DNA of 64,000 nucleotides from Lentzea terrae (GTDB lineage: Bacteria; Actinomycetota; Actinomycetes; Mycobacteriales; Pseudonocardiaceae). The DNA lies in the NCBI RefSeq assembly GCF_003265345.1, contig NZ_QFWW01000001.1:77852-141851 (forward strand). Reading direction: 5' to 3'. Shown one piece after another: positions 56,552-64,000 of this stretch (position 1 is the stretch's first letter; each line of letters begins with the position of its first letter). The translations under genes were made by a program, and so were the position numbers. Below the pieces are notes generated by a model. That model had not been told where the DNA came from, made no database searches, and saw only the letters and a list, made by a program, of their open reading frames with translations.

Positions 56552-58123
56552 ATGCGTCGAACGGTCTGCGCGCTGCTGGCGGTCGCCTTGCTGGCCTCGT
56601 GCTCATCGCCCGACGGCGCGGCGACGGGATCGGCGACGTCGATCGTCATCGGCGCGGGCAGCGAGCCGGAGAACCTCAACCCGGTGCTCGGCTACGCGCC
56701 CGACGGTGCCGCGAAGATCTTCGACGGGCTCGTGTCGCGCGACGCCTCGCTGGCTCTGGTGCCGGCGCTGGCCGCGGAGCTCCCCACCGCCTCCGCGGAC
56801 GGTCTGACCTGGACCGCGAAGCTGCGCAAGGACGTCATGTTCTCCGACGGCACCCCGGTGACCGCGCAGGACGTCGTGTTCACCTACAAGTCCGTGCTGG
56901 ACAAGAAGGTGAACTCCACGATCGCCTCGCGGTTCGACGCGGTGAGCGACGTCGTCGCCGTCGACCAGCAGACCGTCGAGTTCAAGCTCTCCTACCCGTA
57001 CGCACCCTTCGCGCAGCAGCTCGCGCTCGGCATCGTGCCGGCCGCGAAGTTCTCGGGCACGGACGTCAACAGCGCGCCGTTCAACACCGCCCCCGTCGGC
57101 ACCGGCCCGTACACGGTCGAGTCGTGGCGCAAGGGCGACCGGATGGTGTTGAAGGCCAACGAGAAGTACTGGGGCGGCGCGCCCGCGATCAAGACCGTCA
57201 CCGTGGTCTTCGTGCCGGACGACAACGCCCGCGCGACCCGCATGGCCGCCGGCGAGTTCGACGGCACGGTGCTGCCGCCCAAGCTGGCCCAGACCTACCG
57301 CGACCGGTCGGGCTACCGCGTCGTGCAGAACCCGTCCGCCGACTACCGCGGCCTCGGCATCCCGTCCGAGCTGCCCTTCACCTCCAGCGCCCGGGTGCGG
57401 CGCGCGATCAACCTCGGCATCAACCGCCAGGCCATGATCGACGCCGTGCTGGCCGGCTCCGGCAAACCCGCCGCCACACCCGTCTCGCCGCACCTCAAGG
57501 ACTGGTACGCAGCGGAAGCCACGTTCGCGTACGACGTTTCCGAGGCCGAGAAGCTGCTCGACGAGGCCGGCTGGCGCCAGGGCGCTGACGGCAAGCGCGC
57601 GAAGGACGGTCAGCCCGCCCGGCTGCCCGTCCTCTACCCCGCGCCAGATGTGCTGCGCAAGGAGCTCGCCCTGGCCGCGGCCTCCGACATCGCGAAGCTC
57701 GGCATCGACGCACCGGTCGAAGCCACGACGTTCGAACTCATGCTGCAACGTCAGAAAGAAGCCGCGGCGATCTGGGGCGGCGGCGACCCGTACGACCCGG
57801 ACACGGCCGCGTACACGTTGCTGCACTCGCGCTACGCGGGCCAGCCGGGCTACGTGAACATGACGCACTACCGCAACTCCACTGTGGACACCGCGCTGGA
57901 CACCGGGCGGCGCAGCCTCGACCCGGCGGCCCGCAAGCAGGCCTACGCCGACTTCCAAAAGGCCTACGTCGCCGACCCCGGCTGGGCGTTCCTGGTGTTC
58001 CTCGACCACACCTACGTGTTGCGCGACAAGTGGAACGGCCAGCAGACCCAGGTCGAGCCGCACGACCACGGCCTGGTGCACGCCGTGTGGTGGAACCTCG
58101 AGCGCTGGACCCCGAAGCAGTGA
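56552..58123 (+). CDS. nikA: NikA-type ABC transporter substrate-binding lipoprotein
   Basis: A 523-residue family-5 binding protein with lipobox LLASC. Family motifs are LRKDVMFSDGTPVTAQDVVFTYKSVLD, GTGPYTVESWRKGD and NEKYWGGAPAIKTV in order. The opening SEPENLNPVLGYAPDGAAKIFDGL resembles NikA-like proteins of actinomycetes. GGGGAGGAACTGG precedes ATG 56552. It heads a five-gene importer operon. Nickel as cargo is inferred from the Nur-like site and the divergent His-rich gene; a peptide or other chelate cannot be excluded. Confidence 0.82.
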   Translation: MRRTVCALLAVALLASCSSPDGAATGSATSIVIGAGSEPENLNPVLGYAPDGAAKIFDGLVSRDASLALVPALAAELPTASADGLTWTAKLRKDVMFSDGTPVTAQDVVFTYKSVLDKKVNSTIASRFDAVSDVVAVDQQTVEFKLSYPYAPFAQQLALGIVPAAKFSGTDVNSAPFNTAPVGTGPYTVESWRKGDRMVLKANEKYWGGAPAIKTVTVVFVPDDNARATRMAAGEFDGTVLPPKLAQTYRDRSGYRVVQNPSADYRGLGIPSELPFTSSARVRRAINLGINRQAMIDAVLAGSGKPAATPVSPHLKDWYAAEATFAYDVSEAEKLLDEAGWRQGADGKRAKDGQPARLPVLYPAPDVLRKELALAAASDIAKLGIDAPVEATTFELMLQRQKEAAAIWGGGDPYDPDTAAYTLLHSRYAGQPGYVNMTHYRNSTVDTALDTGRRSLDPAARKQAYADFQKAYVADPGWAFLVFLDHTYVLRDKWNGQQTQVEPHDHGLVHAVWWNLERWTPKQ

Positions 58124-59094
58124 TCCGCGCAATCGGCAGGGTGACCCTGCGCCGCCTCGCCTTCGCCGTCCCGGTGCTGCTCGTCGTCAGCTTCGCCCTG
58201 TTCGCCCTGGCCAAGGCTTCGCCGTTCGACCCGGTCGAGCGCTACTTCGGTGTCCGCATCATCGGCGCCTCCCCGGAACGCGTGGCCCAGCTGCGCGCGA
58301 ACTGGGGTGTCGACGAACCGGTCGTCGCCCAGTACTGGGCCTGGTTGCGGCACGCGGTGACGGGCGATCTCGGCGACTCCCTGTCGTTGCAGCAGCCCGT
58401 GTCGGCCGTCATCGGCGACCGTCTCGGGTGGACGGTGCTGCTGGTCTTCGTCGGGTTCACGCTGGCGCTGGTGCTGGGACTGGTGCTGGGCACGCTGGCG
58501 GCGTGGCGGCACGGGTCGTGGCCGGACCGGTTGATCACGGGCAGCTGTTACGCGCTGGAAGCCGCGCCGGTGTTCTGGCTGGGGCTCGCGGTGCTGTACG
58601 TGTTCGCGTTGCAGCTGCGCTGGTTGCCCGGCGGCGGGGTGACGACCGGCGCCGAGCCGGTGTCCGTCGGCGGCGTGGCCGTGCACATGGTGCTGCCGGT
58701 GGCGGTGCTGGCGATCTCCCAGGCGCCGTGGTTCGTGCTGTTCGTGCGGCAGAACCTGCTGGAGTCGTTCACCCAGGACCACGTCATCGGCGCACGCGCA
58801 CGCGGCCTGCCGGACCGCCTGGTGGTCTCCGGGCACGCGTTGCGCACCTCGTTGTTGCCGTTCCTCACGTTGCTGGGCGCCAGGTTGCCGGAGCTGATCA
58901 CCGGTGCGCTGCTGGTGGAGACGGTGTTCTCCTGGCCGGGCATCGCACGGGCGACCGTGGAGGCGGCGTTGAACGTCGACTTCGCCCTGCTCGGCGCGCT
59001 GACCGTGCTGGCGACCGGGGTCGTACTGCTGGGCAACCTGCTCGCCGACGTCCTGTACGCGCTGGCCGACCCGAGGGTGGCGCTCGATGGCTGA
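58120..59094 (+). CDS. nikB: ABC transporter permease (NikB type)
   Basis: A 324-residue membrane permease with about six spans. The first helix is FAVPVLLVVSFALFALA; then QYWAWLRHAVTGDLGDS and the EAA loop GARARGLPDRLVVSGHALR and FSWPGIARATVEAAL follow, as in NikB/DppB. GTG 58120 overlaps the nikA stop (GTGA). It forms the channel with NikC. Confidence 0.9.
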   Translation: MIRAIGRVTLRRLAFAVPVLLVVSFALFALAKASPFDPVERYFGVRIIGASPERVAQLRANWGVDEPVVAQYWAWLRHAVTGDLGDSLSLQQPVSAVIGDRLGWTVLLVFVGFTLALVLGLVLGTLAAWRHGSWPDRLITGSCYALEAAPVFWLGLAVLYVFALQLRWLPGGGVTTGAEPVSVGGVAVHMVLPVAVLAISQAPWFVLFVRQNLLESFTQDHVIGARARGLPDRLVVSGHALRTSLLPFLTLLGARLPELITGALLVETVFSWPGIARATVEAALNVDFALLGALTVLATGVVLLGNLLADVLYALADPRVALDG

Positions 59095-59971
59095 CCTGAC
59101 CTGGCGGCCGGTGCCGCACTCCCGCCTCACCGCGGCCGGCCCACCCCGTTCGTCGCGCCGCCGCTCGGTGATGTCCACGACGGTCCTCGCGGTCATCGCA
59201 CTGGCCGTCGTGATCGTCCCACTGGTCGTCGACCTCGACCAGCAGTACGTGGACCTCGCGATCGCCAACCGGCCACCATCTTTCGCCCACCTCTTCGGCA
59301 CCGACGAACTGGGCCGGGACGTGCTGCTCCGCTGCGTCTACGCCCTGCGCGTCTCGCTCACCGTGGGCGTCGTGGCGGCCGTGATCTCGGCCGTGGCCGG
59401 CACGGCGGTCGGCGCGCTGGCGGGCTCGATCGGCGGCTGGTTCGACCGGATCCTGATGCGCCTGGTCGACGCCGTCGCCTCCGTCCCGCACCTGTTGCTG
59501 GGCATCGTGATCGTCGCGATCCTGCGCCCGAGCCTGACCGCCGTGATCATCTCGATCGCGCTGACCCACTGGCTCACCGCGGCCAGGATCGTGCGCTCGG
59601 AGGTGTTGTCGCTGCGCGCCCGGCCGTTCATCGACGCGGCGATCGTCGGCGGCGCGAGCAGGAGCCGTGTGCTGATGAAGCATCTGCTGCCGAACGTCGC
59701 CCCGCAGGTGCTGCTGGCGACCACGTTGATGGTGCCGCACGCGGTGTGGCACGAGACGGCGTTGTCGTTCCTGGGCCTGGGTTTGCCCCCGCACGCGGCG
59801 AGCATCGGCAACATGATCAACGACGCCCAGCGGTCGCTCCTGTCCGGTGGCTGGTGGATGTCGCTCGCGCCCGGCGCACTGCTGATCATCACGACGCTGG
59901 CGGTGTCGGGGCTCAGCGGCGTGTGGCGGGACCGGCTGAACCCCAAGCGGCGCACGGAGCTGACGTGGTGA
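59087..59971 (+). CDS. nikC: ABC transporter permease (NikC type)
   Basis: A 294-residue permease. After a charged N-terminus (about 28 residues), spans begin with TTVLAVIALAVVIVPLVV. FGTDELGRDVLLRCVYALR is the DppC/NikC entry motif, the EAA loop is AAIVGGASRSRVLMKHLLP, and LSFLGLGLPPH follows. The ATG overlaps nikB by eight bases. Confidence 0.9.
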   Translation: MADLTWRPVPHSRLTAAGPPRSSRRRSVMSTTVLAVIALAVVIVPLVVDLDQQYVDLAIANRPPSFAHLFGTDELGRDVLLRCVYALRVSLTVGVVAAVISAVAGTAVGALAGSIGGWFDRILMRLVDAVASVPHLLLGIVIVAILRPSLTAVIISIALTHWLTAARIVRSEVLSLRARPFIDAAIVGGASRSRVLMKHLLPNVAPQVLLATTLMVPHAVWHETALSFLGLGLPPHAASIGNMINDAQRSLLSGGWWMSLAPGALLIITTLAVSGLSGVWRDRLNPKRRTELTW

Positions 59972-60867
59972 ACCTGGAGATCGACCGGCTGTCGGTGCGG
60001 TTCGCGTTGCCAGGCGCGACCGTCAACGCCGTCAGCGACGTGTCGTTGCGGATCCGGCCCGGCGAGTGCGTGGCACTGGTCGGCGAGAGCGGGTGCGGCA
60101 AGACCGTGCTGGCCAGCGCCCTGCTCGGCTTCCTGCCGGGCAACGCGGAAACGCGGGGCAGTGCGCGGCTCGGGGACACCGAGCTGCTCACCGCCACCGA
60201 CCACGAGCTGGCGACGCACGTGCGCGGGCGGCAGATCGGGCTCATCCCGCAGAGTCCGGCGAGCCACCTCACGCCGGTCCGCACGGCGCGCTCACAGCTG
60301 GAGGAGGCGGCACGAGTTCTTCAAGGCGACGCGGACGTTGCCGCACAGCGGACCGGCCTGAAGCCCGAGCACCTCGACCGTTATCCGCACGAGCTGTCGG
60401 GCGGAATGGCCCAACGGGTGGCCAACGCGCTGGCACTGGTCGGCGAGCCGTGGTTGCTGATCGCGGACGAGCCCACCACGGGCCTGGACCGGGAGCTCGT
60501 CGACGGGTTGCTGGACGAGTTCCGCAGGATGGTGGACGACGGGCGCGCCGTGCTGCTGATCACCCACGACCTCGCTGCGGCACAACGGATCGCGGACCGA
60601 ATCGCGGTGATGTACGCGGGGCGGATCGTGGAGATCGGGCCAGCGGCTGGGGTGCTCGGCGACGCCCGGCACCCGTACAGCCGCGGGCTCGTGGACGCGT
60701 TGCCGGATCGGGCGTTCCGGCCGATCCCCGGCCGGCCTCCCCTGCTCACGAACCTGCCGGACGGCTGTGCGTTCGCGCCCCGGTGCGACCAGGCCACCGC
60801 GATCTGCGAGGAGCGCCCCGTGCTGACCGACGACCCGCACGCCGTCGCGTGCCACCAGCCGTGCTGA
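59968..60867 (+). CDS. nikD: ABC transporter ATP-binding protein (NikD type)
   Basis: A 299-residue ATPase. Walker A is GESGCGKTV, signature LSGGMAQRVANALAL, Walker B LLIADEPTTGLD, switch LITHDL. The C-terminal extension with Cys residues (DGCAFAPRCDQATAIC and a final HQPC) is the oligopeptide/nickel-type tail, which in some members binds an iron-sulfur cluster. GTG 59968 overlaps the nikC stop. Confidence 0.9.
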   Translation: MNLEIDRLSVRFALPGATVNAVSDVSLRIRPGECVALVGESGCGKTVLASALLGFLPGNAETRGSARLGDTELLTATDHELATHVRGRQIGLIPQSPASHLTPVRTARSQLEEAARVLQGDADVAAQRTGLKPEHLDRYPHELSGGMAQRVANALALVGEPWLLIADEPTTGLDRELVDGLLDEFRRMVDDGRAVLLITHDLAAAQRIADRIAVMYAGRIVEIGPAAGVLGDARHPYSRGLVDALPDRAFRPIPGRPPLLTNLPDGCAFAPRCDQATAICEERPVLTDDPHAVACHQPC

Positions 60868-61547
60868 CCGCGCAGCACGTCACCGCCGGCTACCGCGACC
60901 CGGTGATCACCGACGTCAGCCTCTCCGTCCGGCCGGGGCAGACCGTCGGACTCGCCGGACCGAGCGGATCCGGGAAGTCCACTTTGGCCCGCGTGCTCGC
61001 GTTGCTGCACAAGCCTTTCCGCGGCGTGGTCAGCATCGACGGCGAAGCGGTCACGAAGTTCCGGTTCGGTGCGCTCCAACGGACGCGGATCGGCGTGCTG
61101 TTCCAGCAGCCGCGGCTCTCGGTCGACCCGCGGTTCACCTTGCGGAGGGCCATCGCGGAACCGTTGCGGGGCAACCAGGAACGGGTCGAGGAGCTGGCGG
61201 ACGCGGTCATGCTCACCGCGGACCTGCTGGACCGCAGGCCGCACGAGGTCAGCGACGGGCAGCTGCAGCGGGCCTGTCTCGCCAGAGCCCTCGCGCTGCG
61301 GCCCCGGTACCTGATCTGCGACGAGATGACCACGATGCTGGACGCCTCGACGACGGCCGCGCTGGTGGGGGTGATCCGCGCCTACCAGGAGGAGACCGGC
61401 GCGGGCGTGCTGGCGATCTCGCACGACAGCACGTTGCTCGGCAGATGGGCCGACGAGACGGTCCGGCTTCAGCCTCACCCCGTCTCGGGCACGGGCCAGC
61501 GAGACCTCGCCGACGCCCCGACGAGGAACAGCCCGACGACCAGCTGA
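60861..61547 (+). CDS. nikE: ABC transporter ATP-binding protein (NikE type) with altered signature
   Basis: A 228-residue ATPase with Walker A GPSGSGKST, Walker B YLICDEMTTMLD and switch ISHDS. The signature motif reads VSDGQ instead of LSGGQ and the D-loop is changed, so this may be the degenerate site of the heterodimer with NikD. GTG 60861 (or 60849) is the start; it overlaps nikD by seven bases. It is short and its last 24 codons overlap the end of the convergent membrane-protein gene, which is a long overlap for this genome. Confidence 0.83.
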   Translation: MLTAQHVTAGYRDPVITDVSLSVRPGQTVGLAGPSGSGKSTLARVLALLHKPFRGVVSIDGEAVTKFRFGALQRTRIGVLFQQPRLSVDPRFTLRRAIAEPLRGNQERVEELADAVMLTADLLDRRPHEVSDGQLQRACLARALALRPRYLICDEMTTMLDASTTAALVGVIRAYQEETGAGVLAISHDSTLLGRWADETVRLQPHPVSGTGQRDLADAPTRNSPTTS

Positions 61548-61864
61548 ACGGCCCCGTAGGCGCCTGTCTTCAGGTGCTCCCGCGCCACACCCTCGACGGC
61601 TGCCTGCGACACGAGGTACCCGATCCCCAGCGTGGCGACCAGTGTGAGGATCATGCCGAGCCCGCCCAGCCTGAGCTGCAGGATGAAGTCCTTCGTGTAC
61701 ATCTTGCCGCCGCACCAGACGCCGAAGGCGAGCGGACCGGGGATGAGGCCCCACTCGTCGATGTCCCTCGGCGACTGCTCCTGCGCGGCGCCGACGTAGA
61801 GGAGCCACGCCCCGAACACCGACGTGAGCACGGCCAAGAACCCGAGCGCGATTCGCTTGACCAC
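61475..61864 (-). CDS. Small membrane protein, unknown family
   Basis: A 129-residue protein with about three or four hydrophobic segments (IALGFLAVLTSVFGAWLLYVG; LGMILTLVATLGIGYLVS; AVQLVVGLFLVGA). GKMYTKDFILQLR links the second half. I do not recognise a family. GTG 61864 starts it, 12 bases downstream of the sortase stop, so it is probably co-transcribed with the sortase and DUF4397 genes. Its last 73 bases overlap nikE on the opposite strand. Confidence 0.62.
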   Translation of the reverse strand: MVKRIALGFLAVLTSVFGAWLLYVGAAQEQSPRDIDEWGLIPGPLAFGVWCGGKMYTKDFILQLRLGGLGMILTLVATLGIGYLVSQAAVEGVAREHLKTGAYGAVQLVVGLFLVGASARSRWPVPETG

Positions 61865-61876
61865 GCAGCCCCCGTT

Positions 61877-62401
61877 TCAGACTTTCAGCACCGCTTCCAC
61901 GATGACGTTGTTGCGGTAGCTCCCGGCCGCCCGGTCGAAGTCGCCGCCGCACGTCACCAGCCGCAGCTCGGACAACGGCGTCGGCCCGTAGACGACGGCA
62001 CTCGGGAACGCGGTCTTCTCGGTGGAGTAGGTGTGGTGCACGACGAACGTGAGCTCGCTGCCGTCCTCGCGCTCCACCAGCACCTCGGCGCCCGGTTGCA
62101 GCTCGGGCAGCCGGAAGAACACGCCGGGCCCGGTCTTCGAGTCGACGTGACCCGCGATCACGGCAGGTCCGGCGTCACCCGGCGCGACGCCCTTGGCGTA
62201 CCAGCCGGCCTTGTCCGTGCGGGTCGGCGGTTCGAGCGCCCCGGCGGAGTCGACCTTCAGGGCCTCGAGGGACGTCTCCACGCCGATGGACGGGATCCGC
62301 ACGGTCACCGGCTCCGGCACCTCGTCGGCACCCGGATCCTTGACGATGTAGATCAGCGCGACGACGATCGCCGCGCCCATCACGAGCTTGGCCTTGCTCA
62401 T
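61877..62401 (-). CDS. Class F sortase
   Basis: A 174-residue membrane-anchored transpeptidase. One N-terminal helix (KLVMGAAIVVALIYIV) is followed by the sortase barrel with His85 in IAGHVDS, Cys151 in LVTCGGDF and Arg163 in SYRNNVIV. The TLTC-like motif and the short length fit class E/F. Sortases join surface proteins to the cell wall or to each other. The start overlaps the DUF4397 stop by one base (TGATG), so both are made together. No LPxTG protein is visible in the window. Confidence 0.86.
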   Translation of the reverse strand: MSKAKLVMGAAIVVALIYIVKDPGADEVPEPVTVRIPSIGVETSLEALKVDSAGALEPPTRTDKAGWYAKGVAPGDAGPAVIAGHVDSKTGPGVFFRLPELQPGAEVLVEREDGSELTFVVHHTYSTEKTAFPSAVVYGPTPLSELRLVTCGGDFDRAAGSYRNNVIVEAVLKV

Positions 62402-63144
62402 CAGCCGAACCGGAAGAGCCTGCCGCGCACCGAGTACATCGCGATGCCCACGATGAGCGCGATGACCAGCGCGGTGATCCAGTCCCAGCCGCCCGCCATG
62501 CCGCCGAAGCCGGTCTCCTGACCGCCGCCGGGGACGACCTCCGCGCCCTTGGCGTCGGTGCGCAGCTCGATGCGGCGGGCGCTCACCAGCAGCGTGTAGA
62601 CCGCGCCGGGCTCGAGCGTCGCCTCCAGCCGGGTCGAGTCCTTGCCGCGCGGCAGGACCTGCAGCGGGTCGGAGCCGGGCAGCATCACCGCGTAGCCCGT
62701 CGTGGTGTTCGCCTGGACGTTGCGGTGCACGAACACGCTGCCGCGCAGGAGGTCCATCTCGGCGTCACCGGCGTTGATCACGCGCAGGCGCGCCTGGCCG
62801 TTGGGCGGCAGGGTGACGTCGTCCTCCAGCACCTTCATCGCCGAGGCGATGTCGACGACCGTGTACGCCTTGCCGGCGCCCGCCTGCACCAGCACGGACC
62901 TCAGCACCGGCGAACCGGGGTCCGCTCCGGCGGTGCGGAACTCGACGACGTGGTCGCCGGGACCGATGCGGCGGTAGTCGTAGAGCTGGGCGTAGTCGAG
63001 GGTGCCGAGCTTGACGCCGTCGAGGGTGGCGTCGACGCGGGCCTGGTCCATCGAGAAGTGGCCGAGGCGCAGGTACGTGCCGGACGCGGCGTGCGCGGGC
63101 ACGGCCGACAGGAGGAGCAACAGCACGACAGCGAGCACTCGCAC
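62401..63144 (-). CDS. DUF4397 secreted/membrane-anchored protein
   Basis: A 247-residue protein with a Sec signal (VVLLLLLSAVPAHA), a DUF4397 beta-rich domain (about 20-200: YLRLGHFSMDQARVDATLDG, VLVQAGAGKAYTVVDI and RLRVINAGDA in pieces), then a Gly-rich stretch and a C-terminal membrane helix (ITALVIALIVGIAMYSV) with a basic end. It has no classical sorting motif. DUF4397 proteins are typical genetic partners of class F sortases in actinomycetes. Confidence 0.86.
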   Translation of the reverse strand: MRVLAVVLLLLLSAVPAHAASGTYLRLGHFSMDQARVDATLDGVKLGTLDYAQLYDYRRIGPGDHVVEFRTAGADPGSPVLRSVLVQAGAGKAYTVVDIASAMKVLEDDVTLPPNGQARLRVINAGDAEMDLLRGSVFVHRNVQANTTTGYAVMLPGSDPLQVLPRGKDSTRLEATLEPGAVYTLLVSARRIELRTDAKGAEVVPGGGQETGFGGMAGGWDWITALVIALIVGIAMYSVRGRLFRFG

Positions 63145-63187
63145 GCAGACCTCCCCTCACCGGACGGAACAACGATAACGCGCCTGA

Positions 63188-64000
63188 TCACCGTCGGGTG
63201 AGTCCAGTGAGGTCAGGCCGCCCGCCAGGACGCGTGACGGTGTCCCCGGAAGCCTTCACCGCGAGCCGCGCGGCGTCCTGTGGGCCGTCGCCACGCGCGA
63301 GAGCGAAGGTCAACGCCGCCACGAACGCGTCGCCGCCTCCGGTCGTGTCGACCACTTCCACGTCCCCCAGTGGCACCACCAGTTCACCGTCGTCCCACAC
63401 GAACACGTTGCCGACGTCGTCCACGGCGAACGCGACGAATCCGGGTCCGTGTTCCATCACCTCACGCGCCGCGCCGATCGCGTCGTCGGCGCTGGTGATC
63501 TTCCGGCCGGACAGCAGCTCGGCCTCCTGGTGGTCGGCCCGCACGACGTCCGCGCACGCCAGCAGTTCGTCTCGCAGCCGTTCCGGGGACCCGTCGAGGA
63601 CCACCCGCCCCTCGGCCGCCCGTGCCGCCTTCAACGCGACCTCCGGCGGTTGCTGCAGTTGTAGAACGACGGCGCCAGCGCCGGCGACGATGTCCGGCGT
63701 CATGTCTGACTCTCTGAGCAGCACGCCGTCCGGGAGATCTTCGAGGTAACGCCAGCCGTCGGCCACGACGTTGACGATCAGGCCGGTCGCGCAGCCCTGC
63801 CGCCGCACGACCGCCTCGGTGGCGATCCCGTCCGCGGCCGCCCGCGCGATCAGCCGTTCGCCGACGTCGTCGTCCCCGACCACGCCCACGAGCCGCACCG
63901 GCGCACCCAGCTGGGCCAGGCCGACCGCGATGTTCGCGCCCTTGCCGCCGAGCATCTCGCGGCGCTCCCGCACCGGCGCCGTGCCACCGGGACCTGGCAC
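63188..64000 (-). CDS. PfkB-family carbohydrate kinase, 5' end outside window
   Basis: The C-terminal 270 residues of a ribokinase-like sugar kinase. GGKGANIAVGLAQLG is the PfkB N-terminal signature, VDTTGGGDAFVAALTFAL the C-terminal one with the catalytic Asp in GGGDAF. VVLDGSPERL and LSGRKITSADDA lie between. The frame continues to the end of the window; the first 20-40 residues are missing. It phosphorylates a pentose, adenosine or related sugar; the substrate is not readable. Confidence 0.87.
   Translation of the reverse strand: MPGPGGTAPVRERREMLGGKGANIAVGLAQLGAPVRLVGVVGDDDVGERLIARAAADGIATEAVVRRQGCATGLIVNVVADGWRYLEDLPDGVLLRESDMTPDIVAGAGAVVLQLQQPPEVALKAARAAEGRVVLDGSPERLRDELLACADVVRADHQEAELLSGRKITSADDAIGAAREVMEHGPGFVAFAVDDVGNVFVWDDGELVVPLGDVEVVDTTGGGDAFVAALTFALARGDGPQDAARLAVKASGDTVTRPGGRPDLTGLTRR

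Noticed and set aside
56187..56807. Long plus-strand ORF rich in Val/Gly opposite the His-rich gene
   Set aside because: Its Val-rich stretch is the reverse reading of CAC/CAT histidine codons, and the rest is an out-of-frame reading of nikA.

Overview
The window reads as a high-GC (about 70 %) actinomycete chromosome segment. GTG and TTG starts are frequent, genes are tightly coupled through ATGA/GTGA/TTGA overlaps, and exported proteins carry Tat or Sec signals or lipoboxes. A DUF6292-type protein, a class F sortase paired with a DUF4397 protein, a Spo0M homologue and PucR/ROK/LacI/TetR/MerR/GntR regulators fit a Pseudonocardiales soil bacterium (Lentzea/Saccharothrix/Amycolatopsis-like). 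That placement is an inference from gene content; there is no rRNA or tRNA gene here. No phage, insertion sequence, CRISPR array or integrase was seen.

Layout. 1-7345: end of a sugar ABC importer (binding protein, two permeases), a hydroxyacid dehydrogenase, a DUF2264 protein and a Tat-exported GH30 galactanase-like enzyme, best read as an arabinogalactan side-chain locus. 7481-11816: an MFS transporter, a family-5 binding lipoprotein and a two-in-one fused permease with no ATPase, ending in a 50-51 bp tandem repeat. 12005-13912: PucR regulator, DUF1345 membrane protein and a small orphan ORF. 13916-19528: a GH5 endoglucanase/xyloglucanase with CBM_X2 and CBM46-like modules, a CE1-like esterase and a GH2 beta-galactosidase, divergent from a CE12 esterase. 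20412-23544: hydantoin/allantoin-type racemase, NCS1 permease and GntR regulator. 23636-32255: plant-wall attack genes (Cip1-like protein, GH6 cellulase with CBM2 under a perfect CebR-type operator, expansin, CE2 and CE12 esterases, GH31 alpha-xylosidase, secreted beta-helix protein). 32262-41954: ROK regulator divergent from an oligosaccharide ABC importer (with a permease-ATPase fusion) coupled to a GH2 beta-mannosidase and a broken LacI gene.

41929-56159 is mixed: methyltransferase, a TetR gene divergent from a YncE-like secreted propeller across a perfect 28-bp palindrome, a TetR/MMPL efflux pair, Spo0M, two CNNM/CBS proteins, MerR, an exported Rieske protein, an IlvD/Edd dehydratase and a secreted beta-helix protein. 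56259-61547 holds what looks like a nickel system: a 59-residue, 37 % histidine protein divergent from a five-gene NikABCDE-type importer, with a Nur-box-like site between them. 61475-64000: small membrane protein, sortase/DUF4397 pair and the truncated end of a PfkB kinase gene.

Taken together, about half the window is a plant cell-wall depolymerisation and uptake region: secreted endo-acting enzymes and esterases open cellulose, xyloglucan, mannan, pectin and arabinogalactan, ABC importers bring oligosaccharides in, and apparently intracellular exo-enzymes (GH31, GH2 beta-mannosidase) finish them. The most novel-looking items are the His-rich protein/Nur-like/Nik arrangement, the ATPase-less fused permease locus, and the tandem repeat built from the ends of two convergent genes.
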